This document shows, piece after piece, positions 1 through 8,666 of a stretch of 32,357 bases of DNA. A program made the translations under genes and the position numbers. Below the pieces are notes generated by a model. The model saw only the letters and a program-made list of their open reading frames with translations, was not told where the DNA came from and ran no database searches. Each line of letters opens with the position of its first letter. Within the stretch, counting starts at the first letter, position 1. This DNA comes from a virus, in IMG/VR virus record IMGVR_UViG_3300042945_001164, positions 1 through 32,357 of that record, one strand, 5' to 3'.

Positions 1-1791
1 AGTAATTCAAACAATTTAGAAATATTTGATTCAATCGATAATTTTGGAACAGATTGGTATATTGACATCGATTTATCGGAAAATATAACAAAAGATATTA
101 TAGATAAATCAACAAAATATGGAAAATTAAGATACAATAGTCACTCTAATAATGTTGATCCTGGATCTGGATATTTTTCAATAAATTCATCAACTGTGTG
201 GTCAGAAGCAACTGAATTATATCTATCCATTGATAATCACGAAAAAAATACAGAAATTAGTTCTTCAAAGTCTTCGTTGTATTCATCGACTTTAAATGAT
301 TTATTTTATCAAAAAATACTTGGATCTAGAATTAAATTAGAAAGTGATGTAAGTGGTGATAATACTTACAAAATATTTGAAGTGGAAGATGTTTTATTAG
401 TAACTGGTTCCGCAGATAATTATGTAAGATTAAAAGTAACTGAAAAGGACTCATATTCAAGTGGTTATGTGTTACTTGCAATAGGACAGAAATTCAATAT
501 TGATTTTGAAATATTAAACAAAAATAAAAGACAAATAAATTTTATTACCGAATCTAAAAGTTTTAAACCTCCATATTGGGCAAAAGAAGTAATAGTAATG
601 TCAATAGGATCTGGAGGAGGTGGTGGTGGTGGAGTTGATGCAAAATCTAATCACCAATATGCAGTTGGAGGTGCAGGTGGTGGTGGTGGATCAATATCAT
701 ATTCTCATTTTAAAGAAGTATCTGGAAGTATAAGAATTGATTGTTTTGTTGGTAATCCCGGTAGAGGTGGAAACACCGGATCATCAGCGAGGTCAGATTC
801 ATATGGAACATTGTGTGTAACTTGTAGCTTTGAATCTAATTTGCCATTTTATGAAGAACTTAACATTGTAGATACAGTTCCTACCATTTTGAGTCAATCT
901 AGTGTAAATCTTTTTGAAATATTGGATGAAACGGTTGTAACTGGTTCTTGTGGTATGTCTGGAGATTCAACATTTGCATATGTGTATAACACCGATTTTA
1001 TTACAAATGAATCAAGTTTATTAGGAATAGTATCTGCACCAGGAGGAGTGGGTGGTTCTGGTGGATATTCATTAGGATTAACCGGTTCATTATCATCGTC
1101 TCTAGTTTATGATTTAATAGTTTCAAACTCATTATATCCGTTTTCTATTCCAGGTGGAACAAATTTAAATTCAAAGGAATCAATAGGTGAAGAAACATAT
1201 TATGGTGGTCCAGGTGGTTATGGTATTGCATTAAATATATCGGAAACAAGTGAAATAAGTAATTTTGCACCATCACTTCCTTGGGAATCAAATTCCATAA
1301 TAAACATAGACCTTCCTTTTGGAAGAAATATGAATACAAGTAAAAGAACCGATTCAAATTATGATGTAAATTCTGTATCTATTGGGAGATTTTGGCTTTC
1401 ACATAAAAACTCAACTAAAATACCAATTATATCAACGAATTTAAATAAAGATTATTTGTCATTTAGTTATGATAAACCATCTAGTTATGCACCAACAGGC
1501 GGTGGTGGTGGAACCGGATGGTTGGATGGTAGTATAGTTTCAACATCGAGTTTGTCACTTGGTATAGGTGGAAAATTAAATTCAAAAAATTCAATATTTG
1601 AATATCCAATTTCTGTTGGAGGAAACGGTGGAAATAATTCAACTTTAGGTGGTTTGCAAATATTATCACCACAATCTGGTTCTGGTCCAGGTGCAGGTGG
1701 TGGTGGCGGTGCATCCGATTATACTAATGGAAATCCGCAAAATGGTGCAGACGGTGGTTCCGGTGTAGTTGTTGTAATTTCAATAGGTTAA
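1..1791 (+). CDS. Glycine-rich tail fibre / adhesin, 5'-truncated
   Basis: The reading frame is open from base 1, so this is the 3' part of a longer gene (596 codons visible). A GTG at 196 is in frame but has coding sequence of the same character before it, so it is probably internal. The first ~190 codons look like a beta-rich fibre domain (GYFSINSS, then YKIFEVEDVLL). From about codon 195 it becomes a glycine-rich domain: an aromatic lead-in (KPPYWAKEVIVMSIG), Gly runs, GGPGGYG, APTGGGGG and a hydrophobic end (GVVVVISIG). The lead-in and end closely match the two following genes. This resembles the glycine-rich C-terminal domain of phage receptor-binding proteins, where Gly-rich loops pack as polyglycine-II (known for Salmonella phage S16 gp38). 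A role as distal host-recognition tip is inferred. The missing N-terminus prevents saying how it attaches to the virion. Confidence 0.8.
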   Translation, partial: SNSNNLEIFDSIDNFGTDWYIDIDLSENITKDIIDKSTKYGKLRYNSHSNNVDPGSGYFSINSSTVWSEATELYLSIDNHEKNTEISSSKSSLYSSTLNDLFYQKILGSRIKLESDVSGDNTYKIFEVEDVLLVTGSADNYVRLKVTEKDSYSSGYVLLAIGQKFNIDFEILNKNKRQINFITESKSFKPPYWAKEVIVMSIGSGGGGGGGVDAKSNHQYAVGGAGGGGGSISYSHFKEVSGSIRIDCFVGNPGRGGNTGSSARSDSYGTLCVTCSFESNLPFYEELNIVDTVPTILSQSSVNLFEILDETVVTGSCGMSGDSTFAYVYNTDFITNESSLLGIVSAPGGVGGSGGYSLGLTGSLSSSLVYDLIVSNSLYPFSIPGGTNLNSKESIGEETYYGGPGGYGIALNISETSEISNFAPSLPWESNSIINIDLPFGRNMNTSKRTDSNYDVNSVSIGRFWLSHKNSTKIPIISTNLNKDYLSFSYDKPSSYAPTGGGGGTGWLDGSIVSTSSLSLGIGGKLNSKNSIFEYPISVGGNGGNNSTLGGLQILSPQSGSGPGAGGGGGASDYTNGNPQNGADGGSGVVVVISIG

Positions 1792-1794
1792 AAA

Positions 1795-4575
1795 ATGTCA
1801 TTATATGCTCTAAAATCATTACAAACGAATGAAATATTGAATGTATTTGAATGGGATGGTGTAACAGAACTGTTTGCTCCACCCGGAACTAGTATAGTTG
1901 AATATATTTCCGGAAGCATAGAATCCAACCAAACCAATTATCAGTTGCAACAATTTGGTGGTGATTTTTATGGTAATTTTTCAGGCCAAATTGATGGAAT
2001 ACTAAAAGGAACAGTAGAATCATCTTTATCTTCATTATCGTCTCAATATCCAGGATTTGAATATAGGTTTGCAACTTGTGAATCTTGTGGTGTTGTAAAT
2101 GATACAATATCTGGAAGTACATATACATTTTTTGATTATGATTCTAATGTTTATCCAGGAGACGGTTTAATATTAACAAATTTTAGAGATTCAAATGTAA
2201 ATCAAACATATGATTGGATTAGCGTTTTAAGAGCAAGAAGGGGATTTGAATATAAAATATCTTTATCTGAATTTACATTCGATACACCTAATTTACTAAA
2301 AAACACATCAAATTCTGTAAAAGATTATATTTCATTTTTTCAATCATTAGATTTAAACACAAAAGTTAGTTTAGAACTAAGACAAAAGGCATTTAATTGG
2401 TCTTCTAGTGAAATTTCAATTTCCGATGAAGAAAAAACGATGATTTTTGATGTAATATCTGTAACTTCAAAATCAAATAATATTGGAAAAAATTGGTTAG
2501 AATTAACAGTAATATACAAATACGGTTCAAATGATTTAGAATATCAACCCATATTAAGTGGTAGTACATACTTAGAAGGAACTATGTACGCCAATACATA
2601 TCCTTACAATCCTGTATCCGATATTTCGGCATATTCAATTATGTCTCTGAATATAAATGATACAACATCAAAAACAATACCACCAATTAAAGCAGCTTTT
2701 AATATAAATGGTATAGCAGGTTCAGCAGGTTCAGCAGGAACACATGGAACATCCGGCACAACTGGTACATCTGGAACATCTGGCACAAGAGGAACATCTG
2801 GTACATCTGGAACATCTGGCACAAGAGGAACATCTGGTACATCTGGAACATCTGGCACAACCGGTACATCCGGAACTTCTGCTGATTCATCCGGAACATC
2901 TGGTACAAGTGGAACATCTGGTACATCCGGAACAGATGGAACAAGTGGAACTACTGGTACATCTGGAACTACTGGTACATCTGGTACAAGTGGTACATCC
3001 GGCACAGATGGAACATCCGGCACATCCGGCACATCCGGCACAGATGGAACATCCGGCACAAGTGGAACATCTGGAACATCTGGTACAAGTGGAACTTCTG
3101 CTACATCTGGCACATCTGGTACATCTGGTACATCTGGCACATCTGGCACATCTGGTACATCCGGTACAAGTGGAACTTCTGCTACATCTGGTACATCCGG
3201 TACAAGTGGAACTTCTGCTACATCTGGTACATCTGGTACATCTGGAACATCTGGCACATCTGGTACATCCGGTACAAGTGGAACTTCTGGTACATCGGGT
3301 ACGGGTGGAACATCCGGAACATCTGGTACATCAGGAACATCTGCAACATCTGGAACTTCTGGTACAAGTGGTACATCCGGTACATCTGGAACAAGTGGAA
3401 CATCTGGTACAAGTGGTACATCCGGTACATCTGGAACAAGTGGAACATCTGGAGTAACTACACTATGTGATGTTACTATCTGGGAAACTAACAGTTTAAA
3501 TCTATGTTTTGTTAAAACATTTTTTATAGATGCTCTTGCGAAAAAAGTAACATTTATATTGGTTGGTGGCGGCGGTGCCGGTGGTGGTGGATCATATTCT
3601 ACTGATGAAAAAAGAACTATAACAGGTGGAGGTGGAGGTGCCGGTGGAAGTATTTTAACAGTTGAGGTTAATGATTCTTATGAATTTTTTGAAAACCTAA
3701 AAAGTCCTGGAAGTGGAATATTTTTGAATGTAGCTGGATCAGTCCGTGGCGGTAAAGGATCTTTAGTAAACAATACTAATGGAGAAAACGGTTTTGATGG
3801 ATTTGATACATTAGTTTCGTTTTTAAATTTAACACAGACATTTGTTGCTTTTGGTGGTAAAGGTGGTCGAGGTGGAATCGTTGGTGAAATAGATTCTATT
3901 TACGATTATTATACATATGGTGGTGCTATATCAAATATAACACCATCAACTGGATTAATTATTGGTGGTCCTGGAGGCGTTGGTAGGGCGAGTTTATCAT
4001 ATGTTATTAATAATTTACAATCTGCAAATTTAAAACTAACGGATGAAAATTTATCGTCTGGTTATTCCATGACATACACAATGAATGGTGAAATAATTCC
4101 ACCAAATAATACACATTGGCTTCCTTTTAAATGGTTGAATTTGCCTTTTAATGGAAATTACAATAGACCATCATTAATTGCACCAACTGGTGGCGGTGGC
4201 GGTGGGGGTAGATTAAATACAACCATTCTTAATAAAAATGTTCAAGTAAATTTAAACGGAAATAATACAACAACAAGACAACTTGATCATGCGTGGATTC
4301 CAGGAAGAGGTGGATTTCAACAAAATGTAATGTTACCAAATAGTATAGGAGAACAACCAAGTGAAACTGCTCTGTTTAATACTATCGTTGGTGTTGGTGG
4401 TAATGGTGGATCATTTGCATATAATAAAATATTTACGCCTCAAAATGGAAAATTTTACGGTGGAGGTGGCGGTGGAGGTGCAGCGGGTAGAGCTTTTATT
4501 ATCAATGGAACCGTATTTTATAGTCAAGACGGTGGAAATGGTGCAAGAGGATCGATAACAATTATAGAGGAATAA
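1795..4575 (+). CDS. Tail fibre with Gly-Thr-Ser array and glycine-rich tip
   Basis: 926 residues, starting 3 bases after the previous stop. Layout: residues 1-40 are a module shared with the next two genes (Y-x-L, then FEWDGVTELFAPPGTSIVEY). Residues ~40-300 are a beta-rich region with a CESC pair near 103. Residues 306-553 are an almost pure G-T-S triplet array. Residues ~555-926 are a glycine-rich domain with FILVGGGGAGGGG, GGPGGVG and APTGGGGGGG, ending GSITIIEE. By analogy with other phages, the N-terminal module would dock on the virion, the array would be a flexible or fibrous shaft, and the glycine-rich end the receptor-binding tip. Those roles are inferred from architecture. Reading frames in other phases and on the minus strand of the array are by-products of its 9-base period. 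The family is a confident phage fibre; the receptor is unknown. Confidence 0.85.
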   Translation: MSLYALKSLQTNEILNVFEWDGVTELFAPPGTSIVEYISGSIESNQTNYQLQQFGGDFYGNFSGQIDGILKGTVESSLSSLSSQYPGFEYRFATCESCGVVNDTISGSTYTFFDYDSNVYPGDGLILTNFRDSNVNQTYDWISVLRARRGFEYKISLSEFTFDTPNLLKNTSNSVKDYISFFQSLDLNTKVSLELRQKAFNWSSSEISISDEEKTMIFDVISVTSKSNNIGKNWLELTVIYKYGSNDLEYQPILSGSTYLEGTMYANTYPYNPVSDISAYSIMSLNINDTTSKTIPPIKAAFNINGIAGSAGSAGTHGTSGTTGTSGTSGTRGTSGTSGTSGTRGTSGTSGTSGTTGTSGTSADSSGTSGTSGTSGTSGTDGTSGTTGTSGTTGTSGTSGTSGTDGTSGTSGTSGTDGTSGTSGTSGTSGTSGTSATSGTSGTSGTSGTSGTSGTSGTSGTSATSGTSGTSGTSATSGTSGTSGTSGTSGTSGTSGTSGTSGTGGTSGTSGTSGTSATSGTSGTSGTSGTSGTSGTSGTSGTSGTSGTSGTSGVTTLCDVTIWETNSLNLCFVKTFFIDALAKKVTFILVGGGGAGGGGSYSTDEKRTITGGGGGAGGSILTVEVNDSYEFFENLKSPGSGIFLNVAGSVRGGKGSLVNNTNGENGFDGFDTLVSFLNLTQTFVAFGGKGGRGGIVGEIDSIYDYYTYGGAISNITPSTGLIIGGPGGVGRASLSYVINNLQSANLKLTDENLSSGYSMTYTMNGEIIPPNNTHWLPFKWLNLPFNGNYNRPSLIAPTGGGGGGGRLNTTILNKNVQVNLNGNNTTTRQLDHAWIPGRGGFQQNVMLPNSIGEQPSETALFNTIVGVGGNGGSFAYNKIFTPQNGKFYGGGGGGGAAGRAFIINGTVFYSQDGGNGARGSITIIEE
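2710..3453 (+). repeat. 9-base in-frame minisatellite coding (Gly-Thr-Ser)n
   Basis: 744 bases, 248 codons, built from units such as GGTACATCT, GGAACATCC and GGTACAAGT. The protein is Gly at every third position with Thr-Ser, and occasional Thr-Arg, Thr-Asp, Thr-Thr or Ala-Thr units. The wobble bases vary between Gly GGT/GGA/GGC, Thr ACA/ACT and Ser TCT/TCC/AGT, so the amino acid pattern is kept while the DNA drifts. Larger multi-unit blocks recur, for example the stretch ending in GGAACTTCTGCTACATCT around 3090-3230. Gly at every third position is compatible with a collagen-like or polyglycine-type shaft, but there is little proline. Confidence 0.95.
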
Positions 4576-4578
4576 AAA

Positions 4579-6099
4579 GTGAAATATTATAGTCTTTTAA
4601 CATCAGGATCCAATCAAGTAATAAGTATTTTTGAATGGGATGAAATTGCAAGTGGATCAGTAACTGCTTCAATAACGTTTCCAAGTGGAACTCTTTTACA
4701 AGAAGTTTCTGCAAGTGCTTCCTTTACATCATCGGCGGATTACAATGATTTTGTAAATGTTGGAGTATTTGGTGGATTTTTTAGTGGATCTGTTTATATT
4801 AGTGAGTATGACACTTTTAATATAAATAATAATTTCATAATATATTCACCAACTTCATCAAATAGTGGTTCAGTTTATTTATCACTGTCCGGTTCCGTTG
4901 CTGTTTCTGGAAGTGTTGCATCTGATATTTTCACTGGATCATTCACCGGATCTTTTAAAGGTAATTTAGAAGGAACTGCATCATATGCAATATCATCATC
5001 TAATTCGGTATCATCGTCTTATTCTATAACAGCGTCATATGCATTATCGACTACACCATATTCAACAATAGAAACATTTGAAACATCTTCAAATTGGACA
5101 AAACCATCTTGGGCTAAAAAAATAAAAGTAATATTAGTCGGTGGTGGAGGTGGTGGTGGAAGTGCTTATGGTTTAACTGATAGTAATATGGAACCAGGCG
5201 GTGGAGGTGGTGCCGGTGGTTCTCTAACAGTAATAGAATTTGATGCAAATACCTTACCAACATCTTCAATATCCGTACTTGTAGGAGGCGGTGGATTCAG
5301 AGGCCAATCATCAAATGACGGTGGAAACGGTGGTAATAGTCAATTTGGTAATTATGCATATGCTGCCGGTGGACAAGGAGGACAAGGTAGACTATCAAAC
5401 AGACCAAAACCCAATGGATTTAATTTACATTTGGGTGGAGTTGCACAACCATCGTTAAACTTTACAAATACAGGCGGTGGTCCAGGTGGAATGGGTTCTG
5501 TAAAAAGATTAAGCACAATAATATTTGGTCCACAAAATACACTTGAAGATTTTGAATGTGCAATAGCACCATCTTTGCCTTATGCCGATATTTATTTACG
5601 AGCAAAACCTATGTATTTCAATGGTGATATTGCTGGGTGGAACGGTTCATTGAATATTCCAGGAGTTATTGCACCAACAGGTGGCGGCGGTGGATTAGGA
5701 TATGAAACGGCAGCAAGTGGTGGGGTTGAGCCAAATCCGATAGGTGCAACTATCGGTGGATCTATAAAGAGTTCAACTGCACCCTATAACAATTTAAATG
5801 GTGAAACATCATTTGGTATAGCTCCATTAGAATATAATGCAAATGGTACAAAATCTAATTTATTGAATCATTATCCTGCATTTAATACAAAAATAGGATT
5901 GGGTGGAACGGGCGGTTATCATAATCCTACATCATACCCATCAGGATCCTTTCTTCCACAAGCTGGATCAAAATATGGTGGAGGAGGTGGTGGTGCTTAT
6001 GCAGGTGGAATACAATACAGTACAGATCCTAATGAAATAACATACAACGATGGAGCAGATGGCGCTTCTGGTGTTGTAGTAATTATATCGGAGGCATAA
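4579..6099 (+). CDS. Glycine-rich tail fibre / adhesin
   Basis: 506 residues with a GTG start supported by AGAGG at 4566-4570, 8 bases upstream. The N-terminal module is shared with the flanking genes (YYSLL, then IFEWDEIASG and FPSGTLLQEVSA). Residues ~60-165 are rich in Gly-Ser-Phe-Thr (TGSFTGSFKGNLEGTASYA, then SSSYSITASYA), a pattern common in beta-helical fibre shafts of aquatic T4-like phages. From ~170 the glycine-rich domain starts with an aromatic lead-in (SNWTKPSWAKKIKVILVG) and runs through GGPGGMG and APTGGGGGLG to the C-terminal GASGVVVIISEA. There is no Gly-Thr-Ser array, so this is a shorter-shafted relative of the preceding gene. Role as receptor-binding tip is inferred. Confidence 0.85.
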   Translation: MKYYSLLTSGSNQVISIFEWDEIASGSVTASITFPSGTLLQEVSASASFTSSADYNDFVNVGVFGGFFSGSVYISEYDTFNINNNFIIYSPTSSNSGSVYLSLSGSVAVSGSVASDIFTGSFTGSFKGNLEGTASYAISSSNSVSSSYSITASYALSTTPYSTIETFETSSNWTKPSWAKKIKVILVGGGGGGGSAYGLTDSNMEPGGGGGAGGSLTVIEFDANTLPTSSISVLVGGGGFRGQSSNDGGNGGNSQFGNYAYAAGGQGGQGRLSNRPKPNGFNLHLGGVAQPSLNFTNTGGGPGGMGSVKRLSTIIFGPQNTLEDFECAIAPSLPYADIYLRAKPMYFNGDIAGWNGSLNIPGVIAPTGGGGGLGYETAASGGVEPNPIGATIGGSIKSSTAPYNNLNGETSFGIAPLEYNANGTKSNLLNHYPAFNTKIGLGGTGGYHNPTSYPSGSFLPQAGSKYGGGGGGAYAGGIQYSTDPNEITYNDGADGASGVVVIISEA

Positions 6100-6100
6100 A

Positions 6101-8653
6101 ATGGCCATATATGAGTTAAGAACAACATCAAGTGGCGAGGTAATAAATTTAATATCATGGGATGGTATAACAGATTTGAGCTTACCGTCTGGAACAGAAT
6201 TGGTAGAAGCAACAAGTTCTGTATCATCATCGTGGACTGGTTCATTTGAATCATCTTCCGTTTCTTTATATGCTGGTAATTTTTATGGAAGCACCTATGG
6301 TTCATTATTTGGATCAGGTTCTGGTTCATTTACTGGATCATTTAATGGTTACTCTGGATCATTGGTTGATTTTGTAGATGGAGCAGTTTTATTTATATCT
6401 GGCGCAAGAAGTGGTAATTTTACTGGATCTTTATCCGGTTCATTAACCGGTTCGTTTGAAGGAAATGCATCTGGTTCATTTACTGGATCTTTCTCTGGTA
6501 GTAGTGTAATAAGTGATATTACACAAATTAGAAATGCTCTTATAGTATCTGGTGCTTTAAATATAACTGGCAGTTTCATAATAAATGGAAGTTCGTATAC
6601 AGATTCAACATCTGGTACAAGTGGAACTTCTGGTACTGCAGGTACAAGTGGAACTGCCGGAACATCTGGAACTGCCGGAACATCTGGAACGTCTGGAACT
6701 GCCGGTACAAGTGGAACTCCTGGTTCATCTGGAACGTCTGGAACTGCCGGTACAAGTGGAACTCCAGGTTCAAGTGGGACATCTGGAGCTAATGCATTAT
6801 GGAACTTTTTAGGTGCGTGGTCTGGTGGTCAAATTTATATTATTGGGGATGTTGTAACACATGGTGGTGAAACTTGGTATTGTATTCAATATGCACCATC
6901 TGGTTATGGTCCATTTGGTGGTTACATTGATGTATATTGGACTTTAATCGCGGCATCAGGAACTGCGGGTACTTCAGGTACTTCAGGTGTTTCAGGTTCA
7001 GATGGTTCTTCAGGTTCAAGTGGAACAAGTGGTACATCTGGAACCGCAGGAACATCTGGAACTGCCGGTACAAGTGGAACATCCGGAACTCCCGGTACAT
7101 CGGGTACATCAGGTCAAGATGGTGTGAGCGGTGGTCAAAATTATTTTATCAACTATACCGTATCATCCGATGTAAGTCCATATAAAACACTTGGTAGATT
7201 AACAACAACTGGCTCACAACAATCTATTACAACTAATTTAACTGCTAATCAAACCGGTGTATTGGTTGATGGTGGATTTATGACTGTTGCTGGTGATTCA
7301 AATACAACCGTGATACCAAACGGTTTATGGCATGGATATTTTTACTTTACAAAAAATACAAGTGGAGATAATGTAAATATCTACTATACCGTTTCAAAAT
7401 ACAGTAATACTGGCGTTAAAACTGCATTATTCACTTCTGATACAGTTGAAATCGGTTGGTCTAACAATAATACCACACCGGTTGAAATTAAAATAAATGC
7501 AGTTGCAACATCTGCCGCTTTAAGTTCTACCGATAGAATTATATTAGACATATATGCAGATAATGTTGATAATCAAAATAGAACTATAACATTTTATACC
7601 GAAGGTACATTCCACTATTCTTATCTTGTAACTACGATTGCTGCACCATCTGGAACATCTGGAACGTCTGGAACTGCTGGCACATCAGGAACTCCTGGTT
7701 CAAGTGGAACATCCGGAACTGCCGGTACAAGTGGAACACCGGGTTCATCTGGAACATCCGGAACTGCCGGTACAAGTGGAACACCGGGTTCATCTGGAAC
7801 ATCTGGCATAAAAGGTGATGCAGGAACAAGTGGAACATCCGGAACTGCCGGTACAAGTGGAACTCCCGGTTCATCCGGAACATCGGGTATAACCGGTGAT
7901 CCAGGAACATCTGGTACAAGTGGAACATCTGGAACTCCCGGTTCATCCGGAACATCCGGTATAACCGGTGATCCGGGAACATCTGGTACAAGTGGAACAT
8001 CTGGAACTCCCGGATCATCCGGAACTTCTGGTCTTACTGGTAATCCAGGAACATCTGGTACAAGTGGAACTTCTGGTCTTACTGGTAATCCAGGAACAAG
8101 TGGAACATCTGGAACTGCCGGTACAAGTGGAACTGGATTTTCAACGGTATCTAATACCGGAAATGATAGAATACTAACATCAGACGGTACTGCAAATGCA
8201 GCGGTAGCTGAAAATAATTTATCGTTTAATGGATCAACTTTATCCGTGACTGGATCTATAAACATGGGAACTGGATCTGTAGTGAATCCATTACTAACGG
8301 GATATTATGAAACTATGGTATCGAAATCCGTAGCCAATGATTTTGGTGGTGGTATAGTTAATATAGATTTAAGACAAGGTAATGTCTATAAATTAAAATT
8401 AGATGCTAGCGTATTAGATTTCAACATACAAAATAATCCAACATCATTACAAGCCGGTACTTTTACATTGGTTTTAGAAGGAGATGGAACTGCAAGAGCA
8501 TTTAATTGGGGTACAGAAGTAACTTGGCCAAATGGAGCACCTGCAATCGTAAGTGGATCGGGTGTGATTGATGTATATTCCTTTGTATCATTTAATAGTG
8601 GAACGGAATATTTGGGATTAGTTATTACACAAAATCAAACAGGATTAGTATAA
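6101..8653 (+). CDS. Modular tail fibre with carbohydrate-binding-like insert
   Basis: 850 residues. ATG is preceded by GGAGG (6090-6094) inside the end of the previous gene. Module order: 1-40 shared N-terminal module (YELRTTSSGEVINLISWDG); ~45-165 Gly-Ser-Phe-Thr repeats; 172-229 first G-T-S/G-T-A/G-T-P array; ~230-286 a small domain with ALWNFLGAWSGGQIYIIGDV, GGETWYCIQ and a closing YWTLI, the pattern of CBM5/12-type chitin-binding modules; 287-338 second array; ~340-515 a beta-sandwich-like domain; 518-679 third array; ~680-850 a C-terminal beta domain (NVYKLKLDASVLDFNI, then VTWPNGAP) resembling ends of other marine phage fibres. It lacks the glycine-rich tip of its three upstream neighbours, so it probably contacts a different ligand or is a structural fibre. 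Ligand and fold are inferred. Confidence 0.85.
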   Translation: MAIYELRTTSSGEVINLISWDGITDLSLPSGTELVEATSSVSSSWTGSFESSSVSLYAGNFYGSTYGSLFGSGSGSFTGSFNGYSGSLVDFVDGAVLFISGARSGNFTGSLSGSLTGSFEGNASGSFTGSFSGSSVISDITQIRNALIVSGALNITGSFIINGSSYTDSTSGTSGTSGTAGTSGTAGTSGTAGTSGTSGTAGTSGTPGSSGTSGTAGTSGTPGSSGTSGANALWNFLGAWSGGQIYIIGDVVTHGGETWYCIQYAPSGYGPFGGYIDVYWTLIAASGTAGTSGTSGVSGSDGSSGSSGTSGTSGTAGTSGTAGTSGTSGTPGTSGTSGQDGVSGGQNYFINYTVSSDVSPYKTLGRLTTTGSQQSITTNLTANQTGVLVDGGFMTVAGDSNTTVIPNGLWHGYFYFTKNTSGDNVNIYYTVSKYSNTGVKTALFTSDTVEIGWSNNNTTPVEIKINAVATSAALSSTDRIILDIYADNVDNQNRTITFYTEGTFHYSYLVTTIAAPSGTSGTSGTAGTSGTPGSSGTSGTAGTSGTPGSSGTSGTAGTSGTPGSSGTSGIKGDAGTSGTSGTAGTSGTPGSSGTSGITGDPGTSGTSGTSGTPGSSGTSGITGDPGTSGTSGTSGTPGSSGTSGLTGNPGTSGTSGTSGLTGNPGTSGTSGTAGTSGTGFSTVSNTGNDRILTSDGTANAAVAENNLSFNGSTLSVTGSINMGTGSVVNPLLTGYYETMVSKSVANDFGGGIVNIDLRQGNVYKLKLDASVLDFNIQNNPTSLQAGTFTLVLEGDGTARAFNWGTEVTWPNGAPAIVSGSGVIDVYSFVSFNSGTEYLGLVITQNQTGLV
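6614..6787 (+). repeat. Gly-Thr-Ser/Ala/Pro array 1
   Basis: 58 codons of Gly-X-Y triplets (GTS, GTA, GTP, GSS), placed between the Gly-Ser-Phe-Thr shaft and the CBM5/12-like domain. It contains Pro, unlike the array in the gene at 1795. Confidence 0.9.
6959..7114 (+). repeat. Gly-Thr-Ser/Ala array 2
   Basis: 52 codons of Gly-X-Y triplets linking the CBM5/12-like domain to the following beta-sandwich-like domain. The first part (GTSGVSGSDGSSGSSG) uses TCA serine codons more than the other arrays do, suggesting a separate origin. Confidence 0.9.
7652..8137 (+). repeat. Gly-Thr-Ser/Ala/Pro array 3
   Basis: 162 codons of Gly-X-Y triplets. A higher-order unit (GTPGSSGTSG followed by GTAGTSG, ITGDPG or LTGNPG) recurs several times with near-identical DNA, for example the blocks around 7880-7960 and 7945-8025. 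This indicates recent duplication within the array. Confidence 0.9.
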
Positions 8654-8666
8654 AAGGAGTTTTAAA

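Noticed and set aside
196-198. GTG as the start of the first fibre gene
   Set aside because: The frame is open from base 1 with fibre-like coding sequence before it, so the gene begins outside the window.
2604-3257. Minus-strand open frame rich in Val-Pro-Asp repeats
   Set aside because: It is the complement of the Gly-Thr-Ser array; a 9-base repeat without stops stays open in several frames.
2710-3453. CRISPR-like short regular repeats
   Set aside because: The 9-base units are coding, in frame, with no spacers and no cas genes.
2744-3457. Plus-strand second-frame open reading in the array (His-Leu-Val-like repeats)
   Set aside because: Same periodicity artefact; it lies wholly inside the fibre gene and has no ribosome site or domain.
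7621-8265. Minus-strand open frame with Val-Pro repeats
   Set aside because: Complement of the third Gly-Thr-Ser/Pro array; no independent coding signal.
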